Counted from the first letter of the stretch, positions 54,800-63,464 are shown. The stretch is DNA of 64,000 nt from Abyssalbus ytuae (GCF_022807975.1 NZ_CP094358.1:2418001-2482000), one strand, 5' to 3'. Notes: generated by a model from the sequence alone, not told the origin. Made by a program: numbers and translations.

Positions 54800-57700
54800 T
54801 TACATTTGTGGTGATGTTCTTCTTTGTCGGGTGTTGATTGTTGGTGTCAGGTCTGTATCTGAAGCCTTTCTTTGCTTTTGGATGCTAACCTGCCTAAAGC
54901 TTTTTGACCTTACAGCCTCTGTCTCTGGTGTAGGGGGAGTAGAAACACAGTCTTTAGAGGCTTCTTCCTTTATCTTCTCTTTTATTTTCTCAAAGTATTT
55001 TTGGGACAACTCAACCCAATCTTTATCGTTGTTTTGTCCCAGTATCTCGTTAAGTTCTTTTTCATGAGTATCCACATCTAGTAGTCTGCCTAATGATGAA
55101 TCCCAATTATCCGGATCATCAAAGAGCTTCGCCTGTTTTTGTTTAAGGTAAGTGTTGAATTTACCTTTAAAATTTTCGATAACTTGTATCTTTGGCGAGA
55201 CCCTCCCAAGATTTGCCCTGTAACGGTCGGTAATATCCTGTAATTTTTTTTGGTCCAATGTATATACTCCCGGGGATTCTTGCACAGGTTCTCCTTCTTG
55301 ATCGGTTATGCAGCATATGCGGACAAATGTTTGGGTTACCTCTGGGGTTATTGTATTGGCGTGAAATCCGTACAGGGGGTAGTTGGACTTGGAAGGGCAA
55401 CGTTCCCTTTCACCCACTATCTTTATTTTATTGGCTTCCATGGTTTCGGCGCCCTTCAGGTAAACACAGTCCACCAGTGTATTGATGAGTTCTACTGATT
55501 CATTTTCTTTGACCAGGTTATTTAGCTTGCTTGATACTTCAGCTTCCAGGGCTTCCCTGGCTATGAGATTTTGTACCAGGATATTATTTTTTTCATCCTT
55601 GGATAGGCCTATGAGGTGCTGTCTGATAAGATTCATGACAGGTGTGCCACAGTTATTGAGCGATGTGGCTATCGTTGCTATGGTATTCTTTCTTGTTTCC
55701 TCGTTAATGGCTTGGTCCAGCAGGTTTTTTACAGCTTTGTCATACAGTTTCTGGTAACTTCCCTGGTTTTGGGGGACCTTTCCCAGGAATTCCACCAAGA
55801 TGTCTCTTCCCGATTTATCAGGCTTCTCTCCTTTTTTTTCGTCTATAGGCTTGTAACTATATTCTTTTTTCCTCATATACACCTCAATCCTTCGTATCTT
55901 ATCTTTCCCTTCTTTTCCGTACAGAGCCATCAGCACTGCCCTATAATCCCTGAGAGTGGACCGGGTGTATCTTAACCGGTCACCTAACCGTGTTTGGAAG
56001 GTACCCCCCAACCAGCGTATTGTCTCATAGGATAAAGGGTTGTTCATGGCATTTAAGGATTTCAAGTTGTTTAAGCTGGCCAGGGTTTCCGGGAACGTTT
56101 CTAATCGGTTATTGGGTAAAGAAAGGATTTGAAGGTTTATCAGCCTTCCTATTTCTGCGGAGAGTTCTCTAAGTTGGTTGTTGGATAAATAAAGTTTTTG
56201 GAGGTTTAACAACTTCCATATTGAAGATGGAACCTGCCTAAATTTATTAGAAGATAAACCAAGCACTATAAGGTTTACCAACTTCTCTATTCCCTGGGGT
56301 AACTGTTCAAGTAAGTTGTGGGATAAATCAAGATTTGTAAGTTTTACCAGGTTACCTATTTGAGGAGGTAATTGCTTAAGTTGATTATAGGATAAACCAA
56401 ACTGTATAAGATTTACCAGCCTCTCTATTCCCTGGGGTAACTGTTCAAGTAAGTTGTGGGATAAATCAAGATTTGTAAGTTTTACCAGGTTACCTATTTG
56501 AGGAGGTAATTGCTTAAGTTGATTATAGGATAAACCAAACTGTATAAGATTTACCAGCCTCTCTATTCCCTGGGGTAACTGTTCAAGTAAGTTGTGGGAT
56601 AAATCAAGATTTGTAAGTTTTACCAGGTTACCTATTTGAGGAGGTAATTGCTTAAGTTTATTATAGGATAAACCAAACTGTATAAGATTTACCAGCCTCT
56701 CTATTCCCTGAGGTAACTGTTCAAGTAAGTTGTGGGATAAATTAAGCCATTTAAGGTTTATCAGTTTACTTATTTCAGGAGGTAACTTTTTAAGTAGGTT
56801 GTGGGATAAATCAAGATTTGTAAGTTTTACCAGATTACCTATTTGAGGAGGTAATTGCTTAAGTTGATTATTGGATAAAGCAAACGTTATAAGGTTTACC
56901 AGTCTCTCTATTCCCTGGGGTAACTGTTCAAGTAAGTTGTGGGATAAATTAAGCCATTTAAGGTTTATCAGTTTACTTATTTCAGGAGGTAACTGTTTAA
57001 GTAGGTTGCGGGATAAATCAAGATTTGCAAGTTTTACCAGGTTACCTATTTGAGGAGGTAATTGCTTAAGTTGATTATAGGATAAACCAAGCGTTATAAG
57101 GCTTACCAGCCTCTCTATTCCCTGGGGTAACTGTTCAAGTAAGTTGTGGGACAAATTAAGCCATTTAAGGTTTATCAGTTTACTTATTTCAGGAGGTAAC
57201 TGTTGAAGTAGGTTGTGGGATAAATCAAGCCATTTAAGGTTTATCAGTTTACCTATTTCAGGAGGTAGCCCCTGAATAGAGGTGTCGGATAAATTAAGTT
57301 GCTGAAGATTTATCAACATGATTATTTCCAGGGGAAATTTATCAAGTGAGGTAGAAGATAAATTAAGAATTCTAAGATTTTCCAGTTCCTTTATTTGTGG
57401 AGGAACCTCATCAAGATTTTCATTCTTGGACAAATTAAGCTCCCGGAGGTTCGCCAGCCTGCCTATTTCAGGAGGTAACTGTTGAAGTAGGTTGTAGGAT
57501 AAATCAAGCCATTTTAGGTTTATCAGTTTACCTATTTCAGGAGGTAACCCCTGAAGAGAGGTGTCGGATAAATTAAGTTGCTGAAGACTTATCAGCGTGG
57601 TTATTTCCAGGGGAAATTTATCAAGTGAGGTAGAAGATAAATCAAGAATTCTAAGATTTTCCAGTTCCTTTATTTTTGGAGGAAATCTCTTAAGATTGTA

Positions 57701-58054
57701 GTTGTTGGACAAATTAAGTTTCCGGAGATTCGTCAGCCTGCATATTTCCGGGGAGAGTTCCTTAAGTTTGTTATTAGATAAATCCAGTTCTTTAAGATTT
57801 GTCAGTTTACTTATTTCAGGAGGTAACTGCTTAAATTTGTTCTTTCTCAAATTGAGAATTTCAAGGCGGGGAAGCTTCTCTTGAATGACAGGGATCAATA
57901 GCTTCACCTCTTCTGCGGTTAATACAAGGTTTGATAGGTCCAGTTCTCTTCCACTACCCGATAAGGATTTTTGTATCCTCTTGTTTACTTCTTCTCTTAG
58001 TTGCATGAATTTTATATTATTATTTTGTTGATTAGAATAAAAGTAGTTGCCCAT
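54800..58054 (-). CDS. Large LRR protein with uncharacterised C-terminal region
   Basis: A 1084-residue protein with no signal peptide or membrane helix. Residues ~64-687 hold about 27 leucine-rich repeats of 23 residues (consensus LxxLDLSxNxLxxLPPEIxxLxN), several nearly identical. The C-terminal ~395 residues are helical and polar (RYTRSTLRDYRAVLMALYG, SLNNCGTPVMNLIRQHLIGLS) and end in a basic Ser/Thr/Gln-rich tail. The N-terminal short helix (VNKRIQKSLSG) precedes an LRR cap. LRR plus C-terminal domain recalls bacterial effector layouts such as NEL ubiquitin ligases, with one Cys in a similar place, but I cannot confirm the family. Flanked by direct repeats; a terminator follows. Confidence 0.82.
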   Translation of the reverse strand: MGNYFYSNQQNNNIKFMQLREEVNKRIQKSLSGSGRELDLSNLVLTAEEVKLLIPVIQEKLPRLEILNLRKNKFKQLPPEISKLTNLKELDLSNNKLKELSPEICRLTNLRKLNLSNNYNLKRFPPKIKELENLRILDLSSTSLDKFPLEITTLISLQQLNLSDTSLQGLPPEIGKLINLKWLDLSYNLLQQLPPEIGRLANLRELNLSKNENLDEVPPQIKELENLRILNLSSTSLDKFPLEIIMLINLQQLNLSDTSIQGLPPEIGKLINLKWLDLSHNLLQQLPPEISKLINLKWLNLSHNLLEQLPQGIERLVSLITLGLSYNQLKQLPPQIGNLVKLANLDLSRNLLKQLPPEISKLINLKWLNLSHNLLEQLPQGIERLVNLITFALSNNQLKQLPPQIGNLVKLTNLDLSHNLLKKLPPEISKLINLKWLNLSHNLLEQLPQGIERLVNLIQFGLSYNKLKQLPPQIGNLVKLTNLDLSHNLLEQLPQGIERLVNLIQFGLSYNQLKQLPPQIGNLVKLTNLDLSHNLLEQLPQGIERLVNLIQFGLSYNQLKQLPPQIGNLVKLTNLDLSHNLLEQLPQGIEKLVNLIVLGLSSNKFRQVPSSIWKLLNLQKLYLSNNQLRELSAEIGRLINLQILSLPNNRLETFPETLASLNNLKSLNAMNNPLSYETIRWLGGTFQTRLGDRLRYTRSTLRDYRAVLMALYGKEGKDKIRRIEVYMRKKEYSYKPIDEKKGEKPDKSGRDILVEFLGKVPQNQGSYQKLYDKAVKNLLDQAINEETRKNTIATIATSLNNCGTPVMNLIRQHLIGLSKDEKNNILVQNLIAREALEAEVSSKLNNLVKENESVELINTLVDCVYLKGAETMEANKIKIVGERERCPSKSNYPLYGFHANTITPEVTQTFVRICCITDQEGEPVQESPGVYTLDQKKLQDITDRYRANLGRVSPKIQVIENFKGKFNTYLKQKQAKLFDDPDNWDSSLGRLLDVDTHEKELNEILGQNNDKDWVELSQKYFEKIKEKIKEEASKDCVSTPPTPETEAVRSKSFRQVSIQKQRKASDTDLTPTINTRQRRTSPQM
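56287..57245 (-). repeat. Recent internal DNA duplications in the LRR array (138- and 207-bp periods)
   Basis: The sequence CTATTCCCTGGGGTAACTGT recurs at 56287, 56425, 56563 and 56701 (steps of 138 bp, two LRR units), and at 56908 and 57115 (steps of 207 bp, three units). Units differ by only a few bases, so the array has expanded recently and is likely unstable in length. Confidence 0.85.
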
Positions 58055-58118
58055 ATTATTATTTTACAGGGATAATCAATAAGTGTAGGGAATTATGAAA
58101 TAAAAGGGATAGGGGAAC

Positions 58119-58163
58119 CATCCTTTTTTTGAATTTTAGAAGCATAACTTTAATCAGGCAACC
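58119..58163 (+). repeat. Right direct repeat flanking LRR gene 1
   Basis: Same 45-base sequence as 54574-54619, 65 bases upstream of the LRR gene start codon and on the same strand as the left copy. Confidence 0.8.
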
Positions 58164-58273
58164 CACTATCAGCCGGAATTCTTATAATATTCGAATGTAA
58201 TTACCCGGAATTTAACGAGAAGATAATTAAGATAAAACAAGATGAGGGTAAGTAGTTGTATTTTTAATTGCTG

Positions 58274-58747
58274 TTATTCAATTTTATAGGTTTCGGTTAG
58301 ATTAAATTCTGTGTTTAAACCGTTTATGAATGTAAATTTAATAGTCACATCATTGGCAGAATAGGCTATGAATTTATAATTATAGTTTAAAATAATATTA
58401 TCTCCTTTTTTATTAAATATATCAATGTCAATAAACTCATTTTCATTAATATGAACTAATTTTGCATTTCCCGCTTCAATATTATATTTCATTTTTACAC
58501 CTTTCGCCATACTTTCATAACCCGGGGTTACATAAAAATGAAAATTCAAAACAGCAGGTATTTCGGCGGTACCAAAAGCGCCATACACTTTATTTATTTC
58601 AAAAATGTCATTTTCAACACTTTTAAAAGAAGAAACAATAAACCTCTCTTTACCTTGTGTATTATCTTCAAACCATGTGTCTTTCTCATTATTGCTACAC
58701 GATGCAGCTGTTAATACTATAAAAAATAAAAATAATTTTGCTTTCAT
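58274..58747 (-). CDS. Small lipoprotein of unknown function
   Basis: A 157-residue lipoprotein (LTAASC, Cys17). The mature part is beta-rich without recognised motifs (AEIPAVLNFHFYVTPGYE, DIDIFNKKGDNIILNYNYKF). Its leader carries a terminator-like hairpin 38 bases before the start and, further up, the GTAAC-type motif at 58902. Unknown family. Confidence 0.7.
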   Translation of the reverse strand: MKAKLFLFFIVLTAASCSNNEKDTWFEDNTQGKERFIVSSFKSVENDIFEINKVYGAFGTAEIPAVLNFHFYVTPGYESMAKGVKMKYNIEAGNAKLVHINENEFIDIDIFNKKGDNIILNYNYKFIAYSANDVTIKFTFINGLNTEFNLTETYKIE

Positions 58748-58784
58748 AATAAAAGAAGTGCGGATATTAATTAATAATTCAATA

Positions 58785-58815
58785 AAAAAGTTGATGGAAG
58801 TTCCACCAACTTTTT
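58785..58815 (-). promoter_or_regulatory. Terminator-like hairpin in the leader of the small lipoprotein gene
   Basis: AAAAAGTTGATGG / CCACCAACTTTTT pair around AAGTT with one internal mismatch. On the minus strand a T run follows, and the start codon of the lipoprotein gene comes 38 bases later. It could act as an attenuator or just a terminator of read-through. Confidence 0.45.
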
Positions 58816-58901
58816 AGTTCAAGCCAATAAGGCTTATGTATGTATTATGAGTTTAAATGTTTTCAAAAGTAAGCTGTAAACTACAAAACAAAAAGAAAAC
58901 A

Positions 58902-58920
58902 CGGTATACAAAAGGTTACG
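58902..58920 (-). promoter_or_regulatory. GTAACYTTTTGTATACC motif, copy a
   Basis: Plus strand CGGTATACAAAAGGTTACG; minus strand reads GTAACCTTTTGTATACCG then TGTTTTC. Upstream of the small lipoprotein gene by ~155 bases. GTAAC followed ~11 bases later by CCGTnTT resembles Bacteroidota ECF-sigma promoters; unproven. Confidence 0.4.
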
Positions 58921-59212
58921 GAATTTACGATTTACGGTTTTTGTTTGATGATTTAAAGGATAGCCAGGGTTTAATTAGCAATGCGGAATGCAGGATTCAG
59001 AATTTTTTTGTACTTCTAACTTGATTAATCAGTTAATTAAACATTATCCGTTCGTTGATTGGAATTTGGTGTTTGCTGATTTGGGATTTTAAAAAAATGA
59101 CGGGCGACTGGTGACCGATGACGGAGGTTATGTTCAGTATAATGCAGAATATTTTTCATCCTTTTTTACCTGGTAAATAGAACTATTTTTCCATTATCTT
59201 CCCCGAACATAT

Positions 59213-59247
59213 AAAAAAGGGCTGTTTTAAAAAAACAGCCCTTTTTT
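59213..59247. terminator. Bidirectional terminator after LRR gene 2
   Basis: A 16-bp perfect stem AAAAAAGGGCTGTTTT / AAAACAGCCCTTTTTT with a 3-base loop, flanked by A and T runs so that it works on either strand. It terminates the leftward LRR gene 2 transcript. Confidence 0.9.
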
Positions 59248-59348
59248 AATATACACCAAATTTAAAAACATATGAACTTAAAAAGACATCTTCCTGTTTC
59301 AAGGACTACTAACCTACAGCTTTTTTGTTTAGCCACCCTGAAAGCACA

Positions 59349-59386
59349 GGGTACAAAAGTTACTGTTTTTAATTTTTTGGTTTTTA
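59349..59386 (-). promoter_or_regulatory. GTAACYTTTTGTATACC-type motif, copy b
   Basis: Shortened variant (GGGTACAAAAGTTACTG on the plus strand) followed by TTTTTAATTTTTTGGTTTTT, which is the same flank as copy d. It overlaps the LRR gene 2 stop codon. Confidence 0.4.
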
Positions 59387-61702
59387 ATCACATAAACCAT
59401 GATCATGAGGCAGAAAAACATCGACAGATGTCTCTTTTAACTCACAAATCTCTTTAGGAACTTTATATAAGGGGTTAGAAGTTACATTAATTCTTTCTAT
59501 TTTTGGAAGGCCCGCGAGTGACCTATATAGAGTGGAAATTTGGTTAGAGTTTGCATATAAAATTTTAAGGTTGATAAGCAGGTGCTTGTTTACCGGAGGA
59601 ATTTCAATTAATTGATTATAATGTAAATATAATTCTTCTAAACTTTTAAGCTGCCATACTGATTCATGGATGCTTGTATTTGTTAATTTATTATGACCTA
59701 AACGTAACCTTTTTAAGCTTGTAAGCTGGTCAACCGGAGGGATATATTCCAGTTGGTTATAGGATAAAATTAAATTTGTCAGAGCTTCGGAATTAATTAC
59801 CGGGATAGTTTTTAAATTATTATAGGACATAATTAATTCCTCTAAGTTAGTGAGTAGCCCTATGGTTACAGGGATATTTTCTAAATTATTATGGGACATA
59901 TCTAATTTTTTTAAGTTAGCAAGTTGCCCGATGGTTGTCGGGATACCTTCTAAATTATTATAGGGCATATCTAATGTTTCTAAGTTAGTGAGTTGCCCGA
60001 TGGTTGTCGGGATACCTTCTAAATTATTATAGGACATATCTATTTTTTTTAAGTTTGTGAGCTGTCCGATTTCCGTAGGGATTTCAGATAGTTGGTTTTC
60101 TCCTAAGCTTAATGAATCTAAGTTTGTGAGCTGCCCGATTTCCGGAGGAAGGCTGGTTATCTCATTTGCAGATGCGACCAAGGCTGTTAAATTTTCGAGT
60201 TGTCCGATTTCCGGGGGGAGGCTGGTTATTTGGTTTTGGGCTAAATATAACTGATCTAAGTTTATAAGTTGTCCTATCTCTTTTGGAAGATAGTCTAAAT
60301 TCTTTTCATTCAAAATTAAGGCGTTGATATTTCCGGTGTCATCTAAATATACCCCATCCCAATTGCTGATATCCTGGTTGTCATAAATGTTCCAACCCAG
60401 ATAATTTTGTGGGTTATTAAAATAAATTGCCAGTAGCACTTCTTTTTGGGTGGTGGCAATATAATCAAATGAAAAGGTATAGGTTGCCTCTGTTTGGTCC
60501 TGTGCGGTAACGGTAAAATCTACGGGGCTGTTAAAATCGGCATCTGGCGGAGTGGTTACTGAGGCCCCTTCGGAAATTTCTATTTCGGGCACTATAGGGG
60601 CTGTTATATAGTTGCTGTACTGTAAGGTGATGGTAATGGTTTTTTTATCATGGTCAATTTCCGCTATCAGGTCTTCATTTAAAAAGAAATTATCCTTCTG
60701 GCGGAATGCAAAGCTGACAATTTGCTTGGCATTATTAAGTGCTTTTTCTAACCTTACCTTATAGTCGGATTTGGTTCCGTCTTCGGCGGTTACTGTATAC
60801 GTAACCTCCTTATTGTCAGAAAAATCCTGTGCTCCGGCGGGTGAGATGGTAGCCCTTTCGGAGATGGAAATATCGGGTACCAGGGCAGTCATATCAGTAC
60901 CGGCGGGGAGGGTGGCGGTAATGTTATTTTCTGCGTCAATAGTGGCGGTTATATCGTCCTGGCCAATACTCTCATTCTCTTTAGCACGGAAAATAAATTC
61001 CGTAATTTTGCTTTCGTCGTTCACTATTACTTCTGCCTCAACGGTATAAGTGGTTTTGGTTCCATCTTCGGCGGTTACGGTATAGATAACCTTCTTTTTA
61101 TTGGAAAAATCCTGAGGCCCGGTGGGTGATATGGTAGCATTCTCGGAAAGGACAATATCCGGTACCAGGGCAGTTGGATCTGTGCTTTTGGGCAAGGTAG
61201 CTGTAATAGTGTTGTTTTCCGCGTCAATAGTGGCGGGTATATCGTCCTGGCCTAAACTCTCATTATCCTTGGCACGAAAGACAAAATCTATAATTTTCCG
61301 GCCATCATTGGGGGCTATTTTTATTTTAGTTTTATAAATGGCACTGGTTCCGTCTTCGGCAGTTACAGTATATATAATTTCTTTTTCGTCGGAAAAATCC
61401 TGGGCTCCTGTGGGTGATATGGTAGCTTTATCGGAAATAGTAATATCGGGTTCCAGGGCAGTTATATTGGTGCCAAAGGGTACAGTGGCGGCTACTGTTT
61501 TGTTAGTTTGGTTAAGTGAGGCAGTTATATCGGTTGTCAGGGACTGGTTGCCCTCAGCCTTAAAAAAGAATGCAATTATTTGTTTGGCATCGCTTTTAGG
61601 TGCCTCGGGAGGGCTGGTAATAGTGTCAGCATCTTTACTACAAGCAACTATTATAACTGCGAAGAGTATAAAGATTTTAAAAAGTAACAATTTGTTTTTC
61701 AT
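59384..61702 (-). CDS. LRR surface lipoprotein with DUF5018-like repeats
   Basis: A 772-residue lipoprotein (VIIVACSKD, Cys21). Residues ~38-400 hold four repeats of ~90 residues with the core AxISPxGAQDFSxxKEVxYTVTAEDGT, like DUF5018/cadherin-type beta modules of Bacteroidota surface proteins. Residues ~415-755 are an LRR array (LPPEIGQLTNL, YNNLEGIPTTIGQL). This layout suggests an extracellular adhesin or recognition protein projecting LRRs from a stalk. It shares the LRR theme but not the domain set with LRR gene 1. Copy c of the GTAAC motif lies 71 bases upstream. Confidence 0.85.
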   Translation of the reverse strand: MKNKLLLFKIFILFAVIIVACSKDADTITSPPEAPKSDAKQIIAFFFKAEGNQSLTTDITASLNQTNKTVAATVPFGTNITALEPDITISDKATISPTGAQDFSDEKEIIYTVTAEDGTSAIYKTKIKIAPNDGRKIIDFVFRAKDNESLGQDDIPATIDAENNTITATLPKSTDPTALVPDIVLSENATISPTGPQDFSNKKKVIYTVTAEDGTKTTYTVEAEVIVNDESKITEFIFRAKENESIGQDDITATIDAENNITATLPAGTDMTALVPDISISERATISPAGAQDFSDNKEVTYTVTAEDGTKSDYKVRLEKALNNAKQIVSFAFRQKDNFFLNEDLIAEIDHDKKTITITLQYSNYITAPIVPEIEISEGASVTTPPDADFNSPVDFTVTAQDQTEATYTFSFDYIATTQKEVLLAIYFNNPQNYLGWNIYDNQDISNWDGVYLDDTGNINALILNEKNLDYLPKEIGQLINLDQLYLAQNQITSLPPEIGQLENLTALVASANEITSLPPEIGQLTNLDSLSLGENQLSEIPTEIGQLTNLKKIDMSYNNLEGIPTTIGQLTNLETLDMPYNNLEGIPTTIGQLANLKKLDMSHNNLENIPVTIGLLTNLEELIMSYNNLKTIPVINSEALTNLILSYNQLEYIPPVDQLTSLKRLRLGHNKLTNTSIHESVWQLKSLEELYLHYNQLIEIPPVNKHLLINLKILYANSNQISTLYRSLAGLPKIERINVTSNPLYKVPKEICELKETSVDVFLPHDHGLCD

Positions 61703-61772
61703 GATAAAAATTTTTTAAGTTATTTCAATTAGGGGATAAATATATATTTTAAGAATAAGGAGCAGAAGAAAT

Positions 61773-61792
61773 CGGGGTATACAAAAGGTTAC
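61773..61792 (-). promoter_or_regulatory. GTAACYTTTTGTATACC motif, copy c
   Basis: Plus strand CGGGGTATACAAAAGGTTAC. It lies 71 bases upstream of the LRR gene 2 start on its coding strand, a position that suits a promoter. Confidence 0.5.
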
Positions 61793-61859
61793 AGTCAACA
61801 AGGATGTTGAATAACTAAGAAAAGAGTAAAACCGGGAAACAGTTCAAGCAACAGGAAGA

Positions 61860-61913
61860 AAAAAGGAAAGGCTGATGCTTGTTGTTGTTAACACACTGAT
61901 GCCTTTCCTTTTT
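61860..61913. terminator. Strong hairpin with A and T runs
   Basis: AAAAAGGAAAGGC / GCCTTTCCTTTTT, a 13-bp perfect stem with a 28-base loop. It can end transcription in both directions, yet no gene ends beside it. Confidence 0.7.
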
Positions 61914-61985
61914 ATTCTCAAATAACTTACATCACTTAAACTATATATGATTGAACAAATTTACATTATCCTGAAGCGGATTAAA
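61860..61985 (-). ncRNA. Candidate small RNA (minus strand)
   Basis: If motif copy d (61993-62032) is a promoter, transcription would start near 61980 and run to the hairpin at 61860-61913, giving an RNA of about 120 bases with no open frame. Only the order motif, ~80 bases, terminator is seen; transcription is inferred. Confidence 0.25.
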
Positions 61986-61992
61986 AAAAACG

Positions 61993-62032
61993 GGGTATAC
62001 AAAAAGTTACTGCTTTTAATTTTTTGGTTTTA
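61993..62032 (-). promoter_or_regulatory. GTAACYTTTTGTATACC motif, copy d
   Basis: Plus strand GGGTATACAAAAAGTTACTG followed by CTTTTAATTTTTTGGTTTT. The flank repeats copy b almost exactly, so b and d are duplicates over about 38 bases on either side of LRR gene 2. Confidence 0.45.
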
Positions 62033-62415
62033 TCCGCATTTTATTTCACTGTTTTGTTACCTAAACTTTTCTTAAAATTAGCGCCTGATAAAAATATATG
62101 TTACTGATAATATGGAGCAAACTATATATTTTGAGTTAAATTTTCTTCCTCTTTTTTGTTGTTAAAAAGAGAATTGATATCCCGTAAGTTTTTAATTAAG
62201 AAAGGTTTTTTAAGTTATCCCGTTGGTTGGTAATTCTTAAAGATTCATTTTGGGAAATAATGGGTAGCAAATAGTTACAATAAGAGGGTGACTTAATGCT
62301 TACTTTTTTAAAAGAGAAACCCTCTTCTTAATTGCTATATTAGTTAAAAAGATACCAAAAAGCTCGTATTTGGCGGGTTTTATAAGGGAAACCATTTATT
62401 ATAAAGCAGACTAAC

Positions 62416-63225
62416 ATGCAAGCAGACAGAATGAAAATTGCTACGGAAAAACAGCTTGAGTTTATAAAATCCAAGCATGGGGAACTGATGAAAAACCATG
62501 TTAAAAAACACGTTTGGGAGGGAAATGACCCGGCTATGCTCGAAAATTTTATTTTTTTTACCCATGATGATCTTTTTGGCATCTTGCAAAAGGAAAATTA
62601 TTTGTTAATGACTAAGTGTCAAAAAATCTGGAATGAATATTTTTGGTATTTAAGATGTTCGGTTAACGTTGAATTGAACGGAGGTACTGTTTCCGATCAT
62701 GAACAGGCTCTTTTTAATACCCTGGAAAAGCTTTATTACAATTGTGAGCAAATTGATGATGAACTGGTTGAGCCGTTTATTTGTTTCAGTGAAAATTTTG
62801 TGAACCAGGCCCAAATAATTTTTGATTATTTCTTACCGGTTGTTCCCCGGCAGGAGGCTTCTTTAAATTCTAAAGAATTCAGGAGTATTATTCAACTTTT
62901 AAAGATCAGGAACTTCACAGTTAGTGAAGTGGATGAATTAATTGAAAAAAATATAAATAACCCCGGTGGAGAGCTTTTAATTTATTCGGGGGAGAAAGAT
63001 AAGGGAACGGTTTTAAAAATTGATACATTTACCAAGGATAAAGACCGTATTCCTGTTATTAATTTGCTAATAAAGTGCCCTGTTCAGTATTATAAGCAGG
63101 TTGATGAACTTTTAGTCATGTTATGGGGAAAATTCAGTAATACTAGGGTGCCTTTTGTAGGAATGCTAATAGTTGATAAGTTTGAAGAAGAATATTATCA
63201 TCAGCGAAAAAAAATAGTAAAGTAG
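62416..63225 (+). CDS. Orphan soluble protein, 269 residues
   Basis: No family recognised. The protein is mainly helical and charged at the N-terminal half (IATEKQLEFIKSKHGELMKNHVKKHVWEG) and mixed at the C-terminus (ELLIYSGEKDKGTVLKIDTFTKDKDRIPVINLLI). No signal peptide. Met6 is an alternative start. It is divergent from the LRR gene 2 transcription unit. Confidence 0.6.
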   Translation: MQADRMKIATEKQLEFIKSKHGELMKNHVKKHVWEGNDPAMLENFIFFTHDDLFGILQKENYLLMTKCQKIWNEYFWYLRCSVNVELNGGTVSDHEQALFNTLEKLYYNCEQIDDELVEPFICFSENFVNQAQIIFDYFLPVVPRQEASLNSKEFRSIIQLLKIRNFTVSEVDELIEKNINNPGGELLIYSGEKDKGTVLKIDTFTKDKDRIPVINLLIKCPVQYYKQVDELLVMLWGKFSNTRVPFVGMLIVDKFEEEYYHQRKKIVK

Positions 63226-63464
63226 GCATAACTTCCCGGCCTGGTAAAGGGTTTCTTAAGATGAAAAATTATCTTTTTGAAAGGTTTCAGACATAATTTG
63301 TAACCAATACAGTGATTTTGAAATTATTTTTTCAAATGTAAAAATCGAAACAAAACACTTATAATACTCAAGCTGAACTTATTCTTCTGTAAAATATTAC
63401 AACTTAAAGCATTAAAAAATATAAGATGTTAGGGGGGTATCCCCAATGTTATCAATTTGCTTTA

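Larger units (their letters stand above)
58748..59383. other. Non-coding stretch between lipoprotein and LRR gene 2
   Basis: About 636 bases. It contains a hairpin at 58785-58815, motif copy a at 58902, a strong bidirectional terminator at 59213-59247 and motif copy b at 59349. A 61-codon frame at 59272 lies over copy b and is not supported as a gene. No other feature seen. Confidence 0.6.
61703..62415. other. Non-coding stretch between LRR gene 2 and an orphan gene
   Basis: About 713 bases. It contains motif copies c (61773) and d (61993), a strong hairpin at 61860-61913, a weaker related motif at 62258-62276 (GGGTAGCAAATAGTTAC) and an AAGAGGGT/ACCCTCTT hairpin at 62282-62326. No gene is supported. 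Confidence 0.6.

Noticed and set aside
54768-55067. 99-codon frame opposite the end of LRR gene 1
   Set aside because: Composition is that of an antisense shadow of a repetitive gene; no start signals.
59272-59457. 61-codon frame on the plus strand
   Set aside because: It overlaps motif copy b and the antisense end of LRR gene 2, has no promoter, and looks like repeat-derived sequence.
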